64,000 nt of DNA from Pseudomonas sp. IPO3778. Lineage in GTDB: Bacteria > Pseudomonadota > Gammaproteobacteria > Pseudomonadales > Pseudomonadaceae. The stretch lies in assembly GCF_013386825.1 (NCBI RefSeq), contig NZ_JACARC010000021.1, positions 15,504 through 79,503 of the forward strand, read 5' to 3'. The notes beneath the pieces were generated by a model. That model was not told where the DNA came from. It ran no database searches and saw nothing but the letters and a program-made list of their open reading frames with translations. Shown one piece after another: positions 1 to 8,635 of the stretch (its first letter is position 1; every line of letters begins with the position of its first letter). A program made the translations under genes and the position numbers.

Positions 1-230
1 GCTTGCCACAGGGACCCCGTCGGCCCTTCACCTGACACCAACATGAAACTTTTGTCATAAAACTCAGCACCCTGCGACGCAATGGCACGGTTTACGGGGG
101 CTGGGACGATTACTCCAAATTCTGTAAAGGTGTGTTGCAAATATTGCTTATTTACTTAGCAAGCTAACAAACCATATAACAAAGGCCTGCGACGCCTTGC
201 CGCAGGTCAACCAGAGATTGGAGCAAGCAG
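1..230. other. Upstream intergenic region
   Basis: No reading frame with a credible start and coding character is seen here. The stretch from about 120 to 180 is A+T rich and probably holds the promoter of the small gene starting at 231. Bases 52-69 contain TTGTCAT, four A residues and then CTCAGCA, a half-good match to the 7-4-7 layout of a PhoB box. The first repeat is good and the second is poor. Confidence 0.4.
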
Positions 231-419
231 ATGACTGTAAAAGTAACTGAACGCGACGATGAACATATGTCCCACGAAGCAGTAGCCCACGGGATTCACA
301 TCTGGGATGTACACCAGCAAGACCTGCTGGTCGGCATGTTTCACGACGAGACCGAAGCTCATAATTATAAAAACGAGCTCGAGACCCTTGAGATGAAACG
401 CCAGGCGCAAAGCTCCTGA
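231..419 (+). CDS. Conserved small hypothetical protein (62 aa)
   Basis: A short acidic, His-rich soluble protein of 62 residues with no signal peptide and no membrane segment. A GGAG-type ribosome site (TTGGAGCAAGCAG) precedes the ATG, and two good hairpins follow the stop, so it looks like a complete single-gene transcript. The sequence resembles small Pseudomonas proteins annotated only as hypothetical. The C-terminal half (residues about 40-58) looks like one amphipathic helix. I do not recognise a function. The main support is the start site, the codon bias and the terminator. Confidence 0.7.
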   Translation: MTVKVTERDDEHMSHEAVAHGIHIWDVHQQDLLVGMFHDETEAHNYKNELETLEMKRQAQSS

Positions 420-436
420 TACTCTGAAATCCTCTG

Positions 437-507
437 GACACTCCAGCCCCACGCAGCTGGAGTGTCTGTAAACACAAACCCCGCCTTTTGAGCGGGGTTT
501 GTGTTTT
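437..507. terminator. Tandem hairpins, probably a bidirectional terminator
   Basis: The first hairpin (437-466) has perfect 10-base arms GACACTCCAG/CTGGAGTGTC. The second (470-507) has 15-base arms beginning AAACACAAACC, a 7-base loop and a T run on the plus strand. The left arm starts with A residues, so the minus strand also ends in a partial T run. The pair separates the 62-aa gene from the convergent DUF2058 gene. Confidence 0.85.
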
Positions 508-602
508 TAGGGGTTGGGATTTGGGGGGCGCTTCGCGCCCCAGCGAGGGACAAGCCCCCTCGCCACAACAAGCCCACTCGCCACAATGTGGTTTCTAGAG
601 CC

Positions 603-1148
603 TTACCACATCAGGTCGTCAGGGATCTGGTAAGCAGCGTACGGATCGTCCTCATCCGGCACCTGGCTCTCGGTCAGCACGTTCATCTGAACGATACGCT
701 CCGGCGCCCGCTCCTGGATCTTCAGCGCCGCCTCACGCGGGATCACCTCGTAGCCGCCACCGTGATGCACGATCGCCAGGGAGCCGTTGCTCAGCTTGTT
801 GCGCATCAGGGTGTTGACCGACAGGCGCTTGACCTTCTTGTCATCCACAAAGTTGTAGTAGTCCTCGGTGGTCAGCTTGGGCAGGCGCGAGGTTTCGATC
901 AATTGCTTGACCTGAGCAACACGGGCCTTGGCCTCGGCCTTTTCCTGATGCTGGCGGTTCAGTTCCTGGTCACGCTTGACCTTCTCGGCATGGGCTTCGA
1001 TGGCCAGGCGCGCCTGGCTGTCGTCAGCCTCGACCTGGCCTTTGTGCACCAGACGCTGTTGTTTCTGTTTCTCTTTGCCGACCTGCTTGGCCTGCTTTTG
1101 GTTGACCAGGCCTGCTTTGAGCAACTGGTCGCGAAGGGAAATGCTCAT
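603..1148 (-). CDS. DUF2058 family protein (YaiL-like)
   Basis: A 181-residue cytoplasmic protein of the DUF2058/YaiL family, found in many gammaproteobacteria and sometimes called nucleoprotein/polynucleotide-associated enzyme. The N-terminal half (about 20-90) is very rich in Lys, Gln, Glu and Ala and should form a charged coiled coil. The C-terminal half (about 90-181) is a compact domain starting near IETSRLPKL. The basic helix suggests nucleic-acid binding, but this is inference and no catalytic residues are evident. It lies 25 bases downstream of mazG on the same strand and is probably co-transcribed with it. Confidence 0.85.
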   Translation of the reverse strand: MSISLRDQLLKAGLVNQKQAKQVGKEKQKQQRLVHKGQVEADDSQARLAIEAHAEKVKRDQELNRQHQEKAEAKARVAQVKQLIETSRLPKLTTEDYYNFVDDKKVKRLSVNTLMRNKLSNGSLAIVHHGGGYEVIPREAALKIQERAPERIVQMNVLTESQVPDEDDPYAAYQIPDDLMW

Positions 1149-1173
1149 GGTGCTTACTCACTTGGGCAACGGC

Positions 1174-2007
1174 TCAGCCGCAGCTGGACAGATTCTTTTC
1201 CTGGCGTTTGGCTTCGCCCCACAGGGCGTCCAACGTTTCGAGGGTGCAATCTTCTATGGGTTGGTGCATATCGCGCAATGCCTGTTCGATAAATCGGAAA
1301 CGTCGTTCGAATTTGGCATTGGCTAAACGCAAGGCGGTTTCCGGGTCGACCTGGAGGTGACGGGCCAGGTTCACCGCCGCAAACAACAGGTCACCCACTT
1401 CTTCGGCGATGGCTGCCGGGTCGTTGTCGGCCATGGCTTCGAGCACTTCATCGAGCTCTTCACGCACGTTGTCCACCACCGGCAACGCAGCCGGCCAGTC
1501 GAACCCCACCTGCCCGGCGCGCTTTTGCAATTTGGCGGCACGGGAAAGCGCCGGCAAGGCCGCAGGCACATCGTCGAGCAAGGATAACTGCTCTGGCGCG
1601 TCGGACTTTTGCGCACGTTCCTCGGCTTTGATCGCCTCCCAGCGCTGCTTGACCTGTTCCTCACTCAACTGTGGGATATCCAGCGGCGCATACAGGTCGC
1701 CGGTGGGAAATACGTGAGGATGGCGACGAATCAACTTGCGGGTGATGCTGTCGATCACCCCGGAAAATTCGAAGCGCCCTTCTTCCCGCGCCAACTGGCT
1801 GTAATACACCACCTGGAACAACAGGTCGCCCAACTCACCTTGCAGATGATCAAAATCCCCGCGCTCGATGGCGTCGGCGACTTCGTAGGCTTCTTCCAGG
1901 GTGTGGGGGACGATGGTGGCGTAGGTTTGCTTGATGTCCCACGGGCAACCGTATTGCGGGTCGCGCAGGCGGTTCATCAGGTGCAGCAGGTCTTCAAGTG
2001 AATACAT
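1174..2007 (-). CDS. mazG: Nucleoside triphosphate pyrophosphohydrolase MazG
   Basis: MazG hydrolyses NTPs and dNTPs to the monophosphate and pyrophosphate. In E. coli it is linked to control of (p)ppGpp levels and to removal of damaged nucleotides. Both MazG helical domains are present. The N-terminal one has EEAYEVADAIE followed by GELGDLLFQVV, and the C-terminal one has EELDEVLEAM followed by EEVGDLLFAAV. These are the E-E-x-x-E plus E-x-x-D metal-binding patterns. At 277 residues it is close to the E. coli protein. It follows relA on the same strand, an arrangement known in Pseudomonas, but a REP element separates the two, so they may differ in expression. Confidence 0.95.
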   Translation of the reverse strand: MYSLEDLLHLMNRLRDPQYGCPWDIKQTYATIVPHTLEEAYEVADAIERGDFDHLQGELGDLLFQVVYYSQLAREEGRFEFSGVIDSITRKLIRRHPHVFPTGDLYAPLDIPQLSEEQVKQRWEAIKAEERAQKSDAPEQLSLLDDVPAALPALSRAAKLQKRAGQVGFDWPAALPVVDNVREELDEVLEAMADNDPAAIAEEVGDLLFAAVNLARHLQVDPETALRLANAKFERRFRFIEQALRDMHQPIEDCTLETLDALWGEAKRQEKNLSSCG

Positions 2008-2045
2008 CAGTCTCTTTCCGCAGAAGTGGGAACGCTGAAGATCAA

Positions 2046-2137
2046 ATGTGGGAGCGGGCTTGCTCGCGAAGGCGGTGTGTCAGTCAAACATCAGATAACT
2101 GACACGACGCCTTCGCGAGCAAGCCCCCTCCCACATT
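2046..2137. repeat. REP doublet, GTGGGAGCGGG family
   Basis: Two inverted copies, beginning TGTGGGAGCGGGCTTGCTCG and ending CGAGCAAGCCCCCTCCCACA, flank a spacer with its own short dyad (GTGTCAGT...ACTGACAC). This is the typical Pseudomonas REP pair. It lies between relA and mazG and could fold as a long hairpin in the transcript. Confidence 0.9.
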
Positions 2138-2160
2138 CTAGTCCGCGCTCATCCAGCGAC

Positions 2161-4404
2161 TCATGGTGTCCGGTTGCGCCGGGTCTCAATGATGTTCGGC
2201 AACTGGGAAATACGCCCCAGCAACCGACCCAATGCGTCCAGACCCGGAATCTCGATGGTCAGGGACATCAACGCGGTGTTGTCCTCTTTATTCGAACGGG
2301 TGTTGACCGCCAGCACGTTGATCCGCTCGTTGAGCAACACCTGCGACACGTCCCGCAGCAAGCCGGAACGGTCGTAGGCACGGATGACGATGTCCACCGG
2401 ATAGGTCAACACCGGCACCGGGCCCCAGCTGACCTGGATGATCCGCTCCGGCTCGCGCCCGCCCAGTTGCAACACCGAGGCACAGTCCTGGCGGTGAATG
2501 CTCACCCCACGGCCCTGGGTGATGTAACCGACGATCGCGTCGCCCGGCAATGGCTGGCAGCAGCCGGCCATTTGCGTCATCAGGTTGCCCACACCCTGGA
2601 TCTGGATATCGCCGCGCTTGCCCGGTTTGTAACCGGTGGCTTTACGCGGGATCAGTTCCAGTTGCTCGCTGCCACGCTCCGGTTCAACCAGCTGCTGGGC
2701 CAGGTTCACCAACTGCGCCAAGCGCAAATCGCCAGCACCGAGGGCGGCGAACATGTCTTCGGCGATCTTCATGTTGGCCTTTTCGGCCAGCTTGTCGAAG
2801 TCCACCTGGGGCAGGCCCAGGCGCGCCAATTCGCGCTCAAGCAAGGTTTTGCCGGCGGCGACGTTCTGGTCACGCGCCTGCAGCTTGAACCAGTGGACGA
2901 TCTTCGCCCGCGCCCGGGACGTGGTGATGTAGCCCAGGTTCGGGTTCAGCCAGTCGCGGCTCGGCGTACCGTGCTTGCTGGTGATGATCTCGACCTGCTC
3001 ACCGGTCTGCAGGCTGTAGTTGAGCGGCACGATGCGCCCGTTGATCTTGGCGCCACGGCAGTTGTGGCCGATCTCGGTGTGCACGCGGTAGGCGAAATCC
3101 AGTGGCGTGGAGCCCTTGGGCAAGTCGATCGCGTGGCCGTCCGGGGTAAAGATGTAGACCCGATCAGGCTCGATATCCACCCGCAACTGGTCGGCCAAAC
3201 CGCCGATATCCCCCAGCTCTTCGTGCCATTCCAGCACCTGGCGCAACCAGGAGATTTTCTCTTCGTACTGGTTGGACCCGGCCTTGACGTCAGTGCCCTT
3301 GTAGCGCCAGTGGGCACATACGCCCAGCTCGGCCTCCTCGTGCATGGCGTGGGTGCGGATCTGCACTTCCAGCACCTTGCCCTCGGGACCGATCACCGCC
3401 GTGTGCAACGAGCGGTAGCCGTTTTCCTTGGGGTTGGCGATGTAGTCGTCAAATTCCTTGGGGATGTGCCGCCACAGCGTGTGGACAATACCCAGCGCGG
3501 TGTAGCAATCGCGCATTTCCGGCACCAGCACGCGCACGGCGCGCACGTCGTAGATCTGGCTGAAGGCCAGGCCCTTGCGCTGCATTTTGCGCCAGATGGA
3601 ATAGATGTGTTTGGCCCGGCCGCTGATATCGGCTTCTACCCCGGTGGCCTGCAATTCCGTGCGCAACTGGCTCATCACATCGGCGATAAAGCGCTCACGG
3701 TCAAGCCGCCGCTCATGGAGCAGCGTGGCAATCTGTTTGTACTGATCGGGCTCGAGGTAACGGAAGGACAAGTCCTCCAGCTCCCACTTGATATGGCCGA
3801 TGCCCAGGCGGTGAGCCAGGGGCGCGTAGATGTCGAACACCTCGCGGGCGACCCGGTTGCGCTTTTCGTCGTCGGCGGTTTTCACCGCACGAATCGCGCA
3901 GGTGCGCTCGGCCAGCTTGATCAGGGCAACGCGTACGTCGTCGACCATCGCCACCAGCATCTTGCGCAGGTTTTCCACCTGGCCCTGGGTGCCCAGCACC
4001 ATGGACTGGCGCGGGCTGAGGCTGGCACTGATCGCCGCCATGCGCAGCACGCCGTCGATCAGCTTGGCCACCACCGTGCCGAAACGCTGGCTGACGATGG
4101 GCAGTTGAATATGCCCCTCACGCACGCCGCGATACAGCACCGCCGCGATCAGCGAATCCTGATCGAGCTTGAGATCGGCGAGGATCTCGGCGATTTCCAA
4201 CCCGGTGCGAAAGCTTGAAGTGCCTTCGGCCCACAGGTTCTTGGCCGCATTGTCTTGCTGCTCAGACTCACGAGCGAACTCGCAGGCTGCTTTCAAGGCT
4301 TCACGGTCCAGTGCCGGGTCGACACTGATGGCATGATCCAGCCATGCCTCGAGATTGATACTGCCGTCGGTGTTGATCGGCTGGTGTGCTCTCACCTGTA
4401 CCAT
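2161..4404 (-). CDS. relA: GTP pyrophosphokinase RelA
   Basis: This is the ribosome-associated alarmone synthetase that makes (p)ppGpp from ATP and GTP/GDP during amino-acid starvation. The domains run as a degenerate HD region (about 55-200), a synthetase domain (about 250-370, with NPKENGYRSLHTA at 324-336), a TGS domain (about 410-475), a zinc-finger region with GCCQPLPGD at 614-622 and a C-terminal ACT domain (about 668-747). Where hydrolase-active Rel/SpoT proteins carry the HD pair, this protein reads YRGVREG (91-97), so it should be synthetase-only, as known for RelA. The length (747) is normal. A GGAAGG ribosome site precedes the ATG. It sits downstream of rlmD. Confidence 0.97.
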   Translation of the reverse strand: MVQVRAHQPINTDGSINLEAWLDHAISVDPALDREALKAACEFARESEQQDNAAKNLWAEGTSSFRTGLEIAEILADLKLDQDSLIAAVLYRGVREGHIQLPIVSQRFGTVVAKLIDGVLRMAAISASLSPRQSMVLGTQGQVENLRKMLVAMVDDVRVALIKLAERTCAIRAVKTADDEKRNRVAREVFDIYAPLAHRLGIGHIKWELEDLSFRYLEPDQYKQIATLLHERRLDRERFIADVMSQLRTELQATGVEADISGRAKHIYSIWRKMQRKGLAFSQIYDVRAVRVLVPEMRDCYTALGIVHTLWRHIPKEFDDYIANPKENGYRSLHTAVIGPEGKVLEVQIRTHAMHEEAELGVCAHWRYKGTDVKAGSNQYEEKISWLRQVLEWHEELGDIGGLADQLRVDIEPDRVYIFTPDGHAIDLPKGSTPLDFAYRVHTEIGHNCRGAKINGRIVPLNYSLQTGEQVEIITSKHGTPSRDWLNPNLGYITTSRARAKIVHWFKLQARDQNVAAGKTLLERELARLGLPQVDFDKLAEKANMKIAEDMFAALGAGDLRLAQLVNLAQQLVEPERGSEQLELIPRKATGYKPGKRGDIQIQGVGNLMTQMAGCCQPLPGDAIVGYITQGRGVSIHRQDCASVLQLGGREPERIIQVSWGPVPVLTYPVDIVIRAYDRSGLLRDVSQVLLNERINVLAVNTRSNKEDNTALMSLTIEIPGLDALGRLLGRISQLPNIIETRRNRTP

Positions 4405-4540
4405 CTTGCTTACCTTCCCTACGACGCACCTTTTAGTGCGTCAAAATCATCGCTGACCTGCTTTACAAAAAAAGCTTGTGCACGCTCCCTGGCAGGTCAC
4501 AGGCCCAGGAGATGCAGGCCAGTCGGATTAAACGGGCATC

Positions 4541-5893
4541 CTAGCCCGCTTCAAATAACGCCATGGCCTCGACATGGGCCGTCTGGGGAAACATGTCGAG
4601 GATCCCGGCACGTTTTAGCCGGTAGCCTTGCTTGACCAACTCGACCGTGTCCCGCGCCAGCGTTGCCGGATTGCAGGACACATACACCAGGCGATCAGCC
4701 CCCAGGGTGGCGAGCTTGCGCACAACCTCCAGGGCACCATCGCGGGGTGGGTCCAAGAGTACCGCAGAAAAGCCCTGTTTGGCCCATTCCGCGTCGGTCA
4801 AAGGCTGGGACAAATCGGCCTGAAAAAACTGCACATTATGCAAATTATTGCTCACGGCATTCTGCGCCGCCCGCTCTACCATCGCTTGCACGCCTTCCAC
4901 CGCCACCACTTCCCGTACCTCACGGGCCAGCGGCAAGGCGAAGTTGCCCAAGCCACAAAACAAATCCAGCACCCGCTCGTCGGGCTTTGGCGCCAGCCAT
5001 TCCAGGGCCTGGGCAACCATCGCCTCGTTGACCCCGGCGTTGACCTGCACAAAGTCGCCCGGGCGGTAGGCCAACTGCAAATCCCACGGTTCCAGACGAT
5101 AGCCCAAAGCCTGGTCGGGCTCGAACGGTTGCGGCTGGCCTTCGCCATGCAGCCACAGTTGGGCTTCATGGAACGCACAAAATTCCTGCAGGATCGTCAG
5201 GTCCGCTTCGGACAAGGGCGCCATGTGTCGCAACAACACGGCGATCGACGATCCGCTGAACAACTCCACATGCCCCAACGCCTGAGGCTTGCTCAAGCGC
5301 CGCAGCATGTTCGGCAAACGCTGCATGATCGGTTGCAAGGCCTGTACCAGCACAGGGCAATCGTCGATACCAACGATGTCCTGGCTGGCGACGGCACGAA
5401 AGCCGACTTCAAGTTTCTTCGCCTTGGCATCCCAGCGCACCGCCACGCGGGCGCGACGCCGATAAGCGAATTCCGGCCCGCTCAAAGGCGCGGCCCACTC
5501 TTGAGGTTCGACACCTGCCACACGGGATAATTGCTCGGCGAGCATGCGCTGTTTCAGGGCGAGTTGTTCGTCATGGGGCAAGTGTTGCAGGCTGCACCCA
5601 CCACAGCGACCCGCGTGCACACAGGGTGCCGGGCGGCGCAGTGCGCTGGCGGTAAATACGCGCTCGGTGCGCGCCTCGACCACTTTGCCGTGGGCGCCCA
5701 ATACCCGCGCTTCGACCTCTTCACCGGCCAGGGCACCCACCACAAACCAGGTGCGGCCCTCAAAGAACACGATGCCACGGCCGTCGTTGGCCAGGCGCTC
5801 AATGGTCAGGCGCTGCTTCTTGCCTACAGGAATCTGTGGGGCCCGGCTGCCGCCCGTCGGTTGGAAGCGCAGGCCTCTCTCGTGCTTGGCCAT
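4541..5893 (-). CDS. rlmD: 23S rRNA (uracil-1939-C5)-methyltransferase RlmD
   Basis: A SAM-dependent enzyme that methylates U1939 of 23S rRNA. An N-terminal TRAM domain (about 20-80) is followed by the 4Fe-4S cysteine cluster [14 protein letters not shown]. The methyltransferase domain carries the SAM motif [15 protein letters not shown], then LLDPPRDGA, and the catalytic motif [12 protein letters not shown]. The length of 450 is close to E. coli RlmD. Its ATG shares one base with the cysM stop codon (TGATG on the minus strand), so translation of the two is probably coupled. The order cysM-rlmD-relA-mazG is a conserved Pseudomonas arrangement. Confidence 0.96.
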   Translation of the reverse strand: MAKHERGLRFQPTGGSRAPQIPVGKKQRLTIERLANDGRGIVFFEGRTWFVVGALAGEEVEARVLGAHGKVVEARTERVFTASALRRPAPCVHAGRCGGCSLQHLPHDEQLALKQRMLAEQLSRVAGVEPQEWAAPLSGPEFAYRRRARVAVRWDAKAKKLEVGFRAVASQDIVGIDDCPVLVQALQPIMQRLPNMLRRLSKPQALGHVELFSGSSIAVLLRHMAPLSEADLTILQEFCAFHEAQLWLHGEGQPQPFEPDQALGYRLEPWDLQLAYRPGDFVQVNAGVNEAMVAQALEWLAPKPDERVLDLFCGLGNFALPLAREVREVVAVEGVQAMVERAAQNAVSNNLHNVQFFQADLSQPLTDAEWAKQGFSAVLLDPPRDGALEVVRKLATLGADRLVYVSCNPATLARDTVELVKQGYRLKRAGILDMFPQTAHVEAMALFEAG

Positions 5894-6795
5894 CAGTTGG
5901 GCGCGTCGAAAATGCCGGTCGACAAGTAACGGTCGCCACGGTCACAGATGATCGCGACGATCACCGCGTTTTCCAGTTCCTGGGACAAGCGCAACATCCC
6001 GGCCACCGCACCACCGGACGACACGCCACAGAAGATGCCTTCTTCACGGGCCAACCGGCGGGTGGTGTCTTCGGCTTCACGCTGGGCCATGTCGATGATG
6101 CGATCGACCCGGGCTGCGTTGTAGATCTTCGGCAAGTATTCTTCGGGCCAGCGACGGATCCCCGGGATCGCCGCGCCTTCCATCGGTTGCAGGCCGACGA
6201 TCTGGATGTCGGGGTTCTGCTCCTTGAGGTAGCGCGAATTGCCCATGATGGTGCCGGTGGTGCCCATCGAGCTGACGAAGTGGGTGATGGTGCCCTGGGT
6301 CTGGCGCCAGATTTCCGGGCCGGTGGTGGTGTAGTGGGCCTCGGGGTTATCGCCGTTGGCAAACTGGTCCAGCACCAGGCCACGGCCTTCGGCGGCCATA
6401 CGCTCGGCGAGGTCGCGGGCGCCTTCCATGCCCTCCTCCTGGGTGACCAGGATCAACTCGGCGCCATAGGCCGTCATCGCCGCCTTGCGCTCGGCGCTGC
6501 CGTTGTCGGGCATGATCAGGATCATCTTGTAACCCTTGATCGCCGCGGCCATGGCCAGGGCAATCCCGGTGTTACCGGAGGTGGCTTCGATCAGGGTGTC
6601 GCCGGGCTTGATCTGCCCACGCAACTCGGCGCGGGTGATCATCGACAGCGCCGGGCGGTCCTTGACCGAACCCGCGGGGTTGTTCCCTTCGAGCTTGAGC
6701 AACAAGGTATTGCTGGTGTTGCCCGGCAGGCGCTGCAAGCGGACCAGCGGGGTGTTGCCGACGCAATCGGCGATGGTGGGGTACTGCAAGGTCAT
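5893..6795 (-). CDS. cysM: Cysteine synthase B (O-acetylserine sulfhydrylase B)
   Basis: A PLP enzyme of fold type II that makes cysteine from O-acetylserine and sulfide or thiosulfate. The PLP lysine is K45 within [11 protein letters not shown], the phosphate loop is TSGNTG (72-77), and the [10 protein letters not shown] segment near the C terminus completes the cofactor site. I chose the ATG giving [10 protein letters not shown] (300 aa) because the upstream in-frame stretch is not conserved in character. The protein is the CysM rather than CysK subtype by length and by the [11 protein letters not shown] start. It is the first gene of the block leading to rlmD and relA. A cysK paralogue lies at 50121-51095. 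Confidence 0.95.
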   Translation of the reverse strand: MTLQYPTIADCVGNTPLVRLQRLPGNTSNTLLLKLEGNNPAGSVKDRPALSMITRAELRGQIKPGDTLIEATSGNTGIALAMAAAIKGYKMILIMPDNGSAERKAAMTAYGAELILVTQEEGMEGARDLAERMAAEGRGLVLDQFANGDNPEAHYTTTGPEIWRQTQGTITHFVSSMGTTGTIMGNSRYLKEQNPDIQIVGLQPMEGAAIPGIRRWPEEYLPKIYNAARVDRIIDMAQREAEDTTRRLAREEGIFCGVSSGGAVAGMLRLSQELENAVIVAIICDRGDRYLSTGIFDAPN

Positions 6796-6895
6796 GGCGT
6801 ATTCGCAATCCAGACTGCGGGGGCGACCATCATACCGGGAAAGACTGGCGGGCCATATCACGCAAAGTGTGGTGCTTATCGCTTAATGGAATAAG

Positions 6896-7492
6896 TCAGG
6901 CAGGGCCGTGGTTGCGCTGGAATACTTCGTCGCCCATCGCCGCAATTTGTCCTTCGATCAACGCCTCGAATGGTTTCAACAGCGGCTCAAATGACGTGGG
7001 CGCTTCAAGCACCTGCAAGGCCTGCACAATGGCTTCCACCGTCGACAATGCACCGGGGCCCGGTGCCTTGCGCAGCCGATACCGGGACACAGCACCTTCG
7101 GCCAGCGTCACTCTTGGCAACGCCGCCAACAAGGGATTGAGGTGCAGCAGCTTGCGTGCCTTGCGCCAGGTCCCGTCCGGCACTACCAGCAGCAACGGTT
7201 CGTCGGAGGGCGTGTAGGCCTGCAACGGTTGCGCCTCTTCGGCCGGGAATAACAGGCGCGCCTGATAACCCGGCGGATTCAACAGCACCTGCAAATTCTC
7301 AAAAACCTCCCCCACCACCAACTGCGCATTCACCAACCCCAGCGCGGCCAACCGTGCCGTATTCAAGGCGTGATTGACCTCACTCGGATGCTGCAACAGC
7401 AGCACGCGGGTGCGGCTATCCAGGCTGGGGATCAGCGGGCACAGGCAATGGGTGGTGGGCCGCAGGCAGCGGGGGCATTGGGGTCTGGACAT
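6896..7492 (-). CDS. DTW domain protein, probable tRNA-uridine aminocarboxypropyltransferase
   Basis: The DTW family transfers the 3-amino-3-carboxypropyl group of SAM to uridine in tRNA. E. coli TapT (YfiP) acts at U47. The N terminus carries a zinc-type cysteine cluster, CPRCLRPTTHCLC, and a central VVPDGTWRKARKLL segment holds the D-x-T-W signature. At 198 residues it is a compact family member. It is transcribed in the same direction as the LysR gene behind it (6 bases apart) but has no functional link to it that I can see. The exact tRNA position modified is inferred from family only. Confidence 0.85.
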   Translation of the reverse strand: MSRPQCPRCLRPTTHCLCPLIPSLDSRTRVLLLQHPSEVNHALNTARLAALGLVNAQLVVGEVFENLQVLLNPPGYQARLLFPAEEAQPLQAYTPSDEPLLLVVPDGTWRKARKLLHLNPLLAALPRVTLAEGAVSRYRLRKAPGPGALSTVEAIVQALQVLEAPTSFEPLLKPFEALIEGQIAAMGDEVFQRNHGPA

Positions 7493-7498
7493 GGGGTT

Positions 7499-8392
7499 TC
7501 AGGCCTGGTTGAGCTGGGCTTTAAGTAGGTCGCGGAAGGTCTGGATCAGGGGTTCGCGGCTGCGGCCCCGGCGCATGATCATCGAAAACGGCGCCTGGTA
7601 ACCAAAGGTCGCCGGCAGCAGTACCCGCAGGTCGCCCTTGTCGGCCCAGGCCTGGGCGTAGTGTTCCGGCAGGTAGCCGATGTAGGCGCCGGACAGCACC
7701 AGGATCAACTGCGCCTCCATACTTTCCACCGTGGCGGCGCTGTGCTTGAAGCCATGGCGTGCGAGTTCGGCCTGGCTCCAGTAACCACGGCCGACCATGC
7801 GTTGCTGGGTGATCACTTGTTCGGGGATGCGCCGCTCGTTGAACAACGGATGGCGGGTGCTGCAATACAGCCAGTGCTGTTCACGGTACAGCGGCATATA
7901 GATCAGCCCGCTCATGCGATTGGAGAAGGCACCGATGGCCAGGTCCAGGCGATTGTCCTGCACCCCGAGCTGCAGTTCGTACGGGCTCATCACCGACAGA
8001 TGCAAATGCACCGCCGGGTGCTCCTGGCTGTAGGCGCCGATCACTTCGGCAAACGGCAGCGCCTTGTCGCTGACGGTGGAGTCGAGCACTCCCAGCTTCA
8101 ACGTACCGCGCAGTTCGCCCTTCAATGCGGCGGCATATTGCTCGAAGCCTTCCAGTTCGCCCAACAGGCGCAGGGTTTCCTGATGGAACAGCTCGCCCTT
8201 GCTGGTCAGGCTGAACCCGCCCCGGCCGCGATGGCACAGCACCAGGCCCAACGCGGCTTCCAGCTGGCTCATGTAGGTGCTGATGGCCGAGGTCGACAGG
8301 TTGAGTTCGTGCTGGGCGTTGGCGAAACCCTGGTGCCGCACGATGCTGACGAAGATGCGCAGGAGTTTCAGGTCGGGCAAGGCGTTGGCCAT
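7499..8392 (-). CDS. gbuR: LysR-type regulator, likely GbuR
   Basis: A 297-residue LysR regulator. The winged-helix DNA-binding domain is at about 1-65 (LKLLRIFVSIVRHQGFANAQ, then LNLSTSAISTYMSQLE), and the effector-binding domain follows to the C terminus. I chose the ATG of MANALPDLK because GGAG stands just upstream and the longer frame would be coded by a REP element. It is divergent from the guanidinobutyrase-type gene, matching the gbuR-gbuA pair known in P. aeruginosa, where GbuR activates gbuA in response to 4-guanidinobutyrate. The assignment rests on this context. Confidence 0.75.
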   Translation of the reverse strand: MANALPDLKLLRIFVSIVRHQGFANAQHELNLSTSAISTYMSQLEAALGLVLCHRGRGGFSLTSKGELFHQETLRLLGELEGFEQYAAALKGELRGTLKLGVLDSTVSDKALPFAEVIGAYSQEHPAVHLHLSVMSPYELQLGVQDNRLDLAIGAFSNRMSGLIYMPLYREQHWLYCSTRHPLFNERRIPEQVITQQRMVGRGYWSQAELARHGFKHSAATVESMEAQLILVLSGAYIGYLPEHYAQAWADKGDLRVLLPATFGYQAPFSMIMRRGRSREPLIQTFRDLLKAQLNQA

Positions 8393-8418
8393 GGGCTCTC
8401 CAGAGGCAAACAAAAACC

Positions 8419-8508
8419 TGTGGGAGCGGGCTTGCTCGCGAATGCGATGGATCAATCGAACCCTCCGTGACTGACACACCGCATTCGCGAGCAAGCCCGC
8501 TCCCACAT
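8419..8508. repeat. REP doublet, GTGGGAGCGGG family
   Basis: Inverted copies TGTGGGAGCGGGCTTGCTCG...CGAGCAAGCCCGCTCCCACA flank a short spacer. The element sits between the regulator and the candidate operator of the divergent pair, so it lies inside the 5' untranslated or promoter region of the LysR gene. Confidence 0.9.
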
Positions 8509-8531
8509 TTGAACCGAGTCTACCTCAGGGA

Positions 8532-8555
8532 TTAGTTTAGAAAAATCTGAACTAA
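8532..8555. promoter_or_regulatory. Candidate LysR (GbuR) operator, 24-bp dyad
   Basis: An inverted repeat with 10-base arms TTAGTTTAGA and TCTGAACTAA separated by four A residues. Only one position of the arms fails to pair. It stands about 80 bases upstream of the ureohydrolase start and 140 bases from the LysR start. LysR proteins bind dyads of this kind at divergent promoters, so it is the best candidate operator here. Confidence 0.55.
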
Positions 8556-8635
8556 GTATTTGCCCCTGCCGATTCTTCCCCTCCCGTGCATTTCGCAGAA
8601 TCGGCTTCTAATAAACAAAACGATGAGGCAATCCC

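Noticed and set aside
2026..4218. Long plus-strand open frame opposite relA
   Set aside because: It is the shadow of relA on the other strand; relA has complete domains and a ribosome site, while the frame has no recognisable domain and begins in REP sequence.
7499..8506. Longer N terminus for the GbuR-like regulator
   Set aside because: The extra 38 codons are REP sequence; the ATG at 8392 has GGAG just before it.
8509..8635. Guanidine riboswitch upstream of the ureohydrolase
   Set aside because: I looked for the conserved hairpin loops of guanidine-I, -II and -III types and saw none; the dyad fits a protein operator better.
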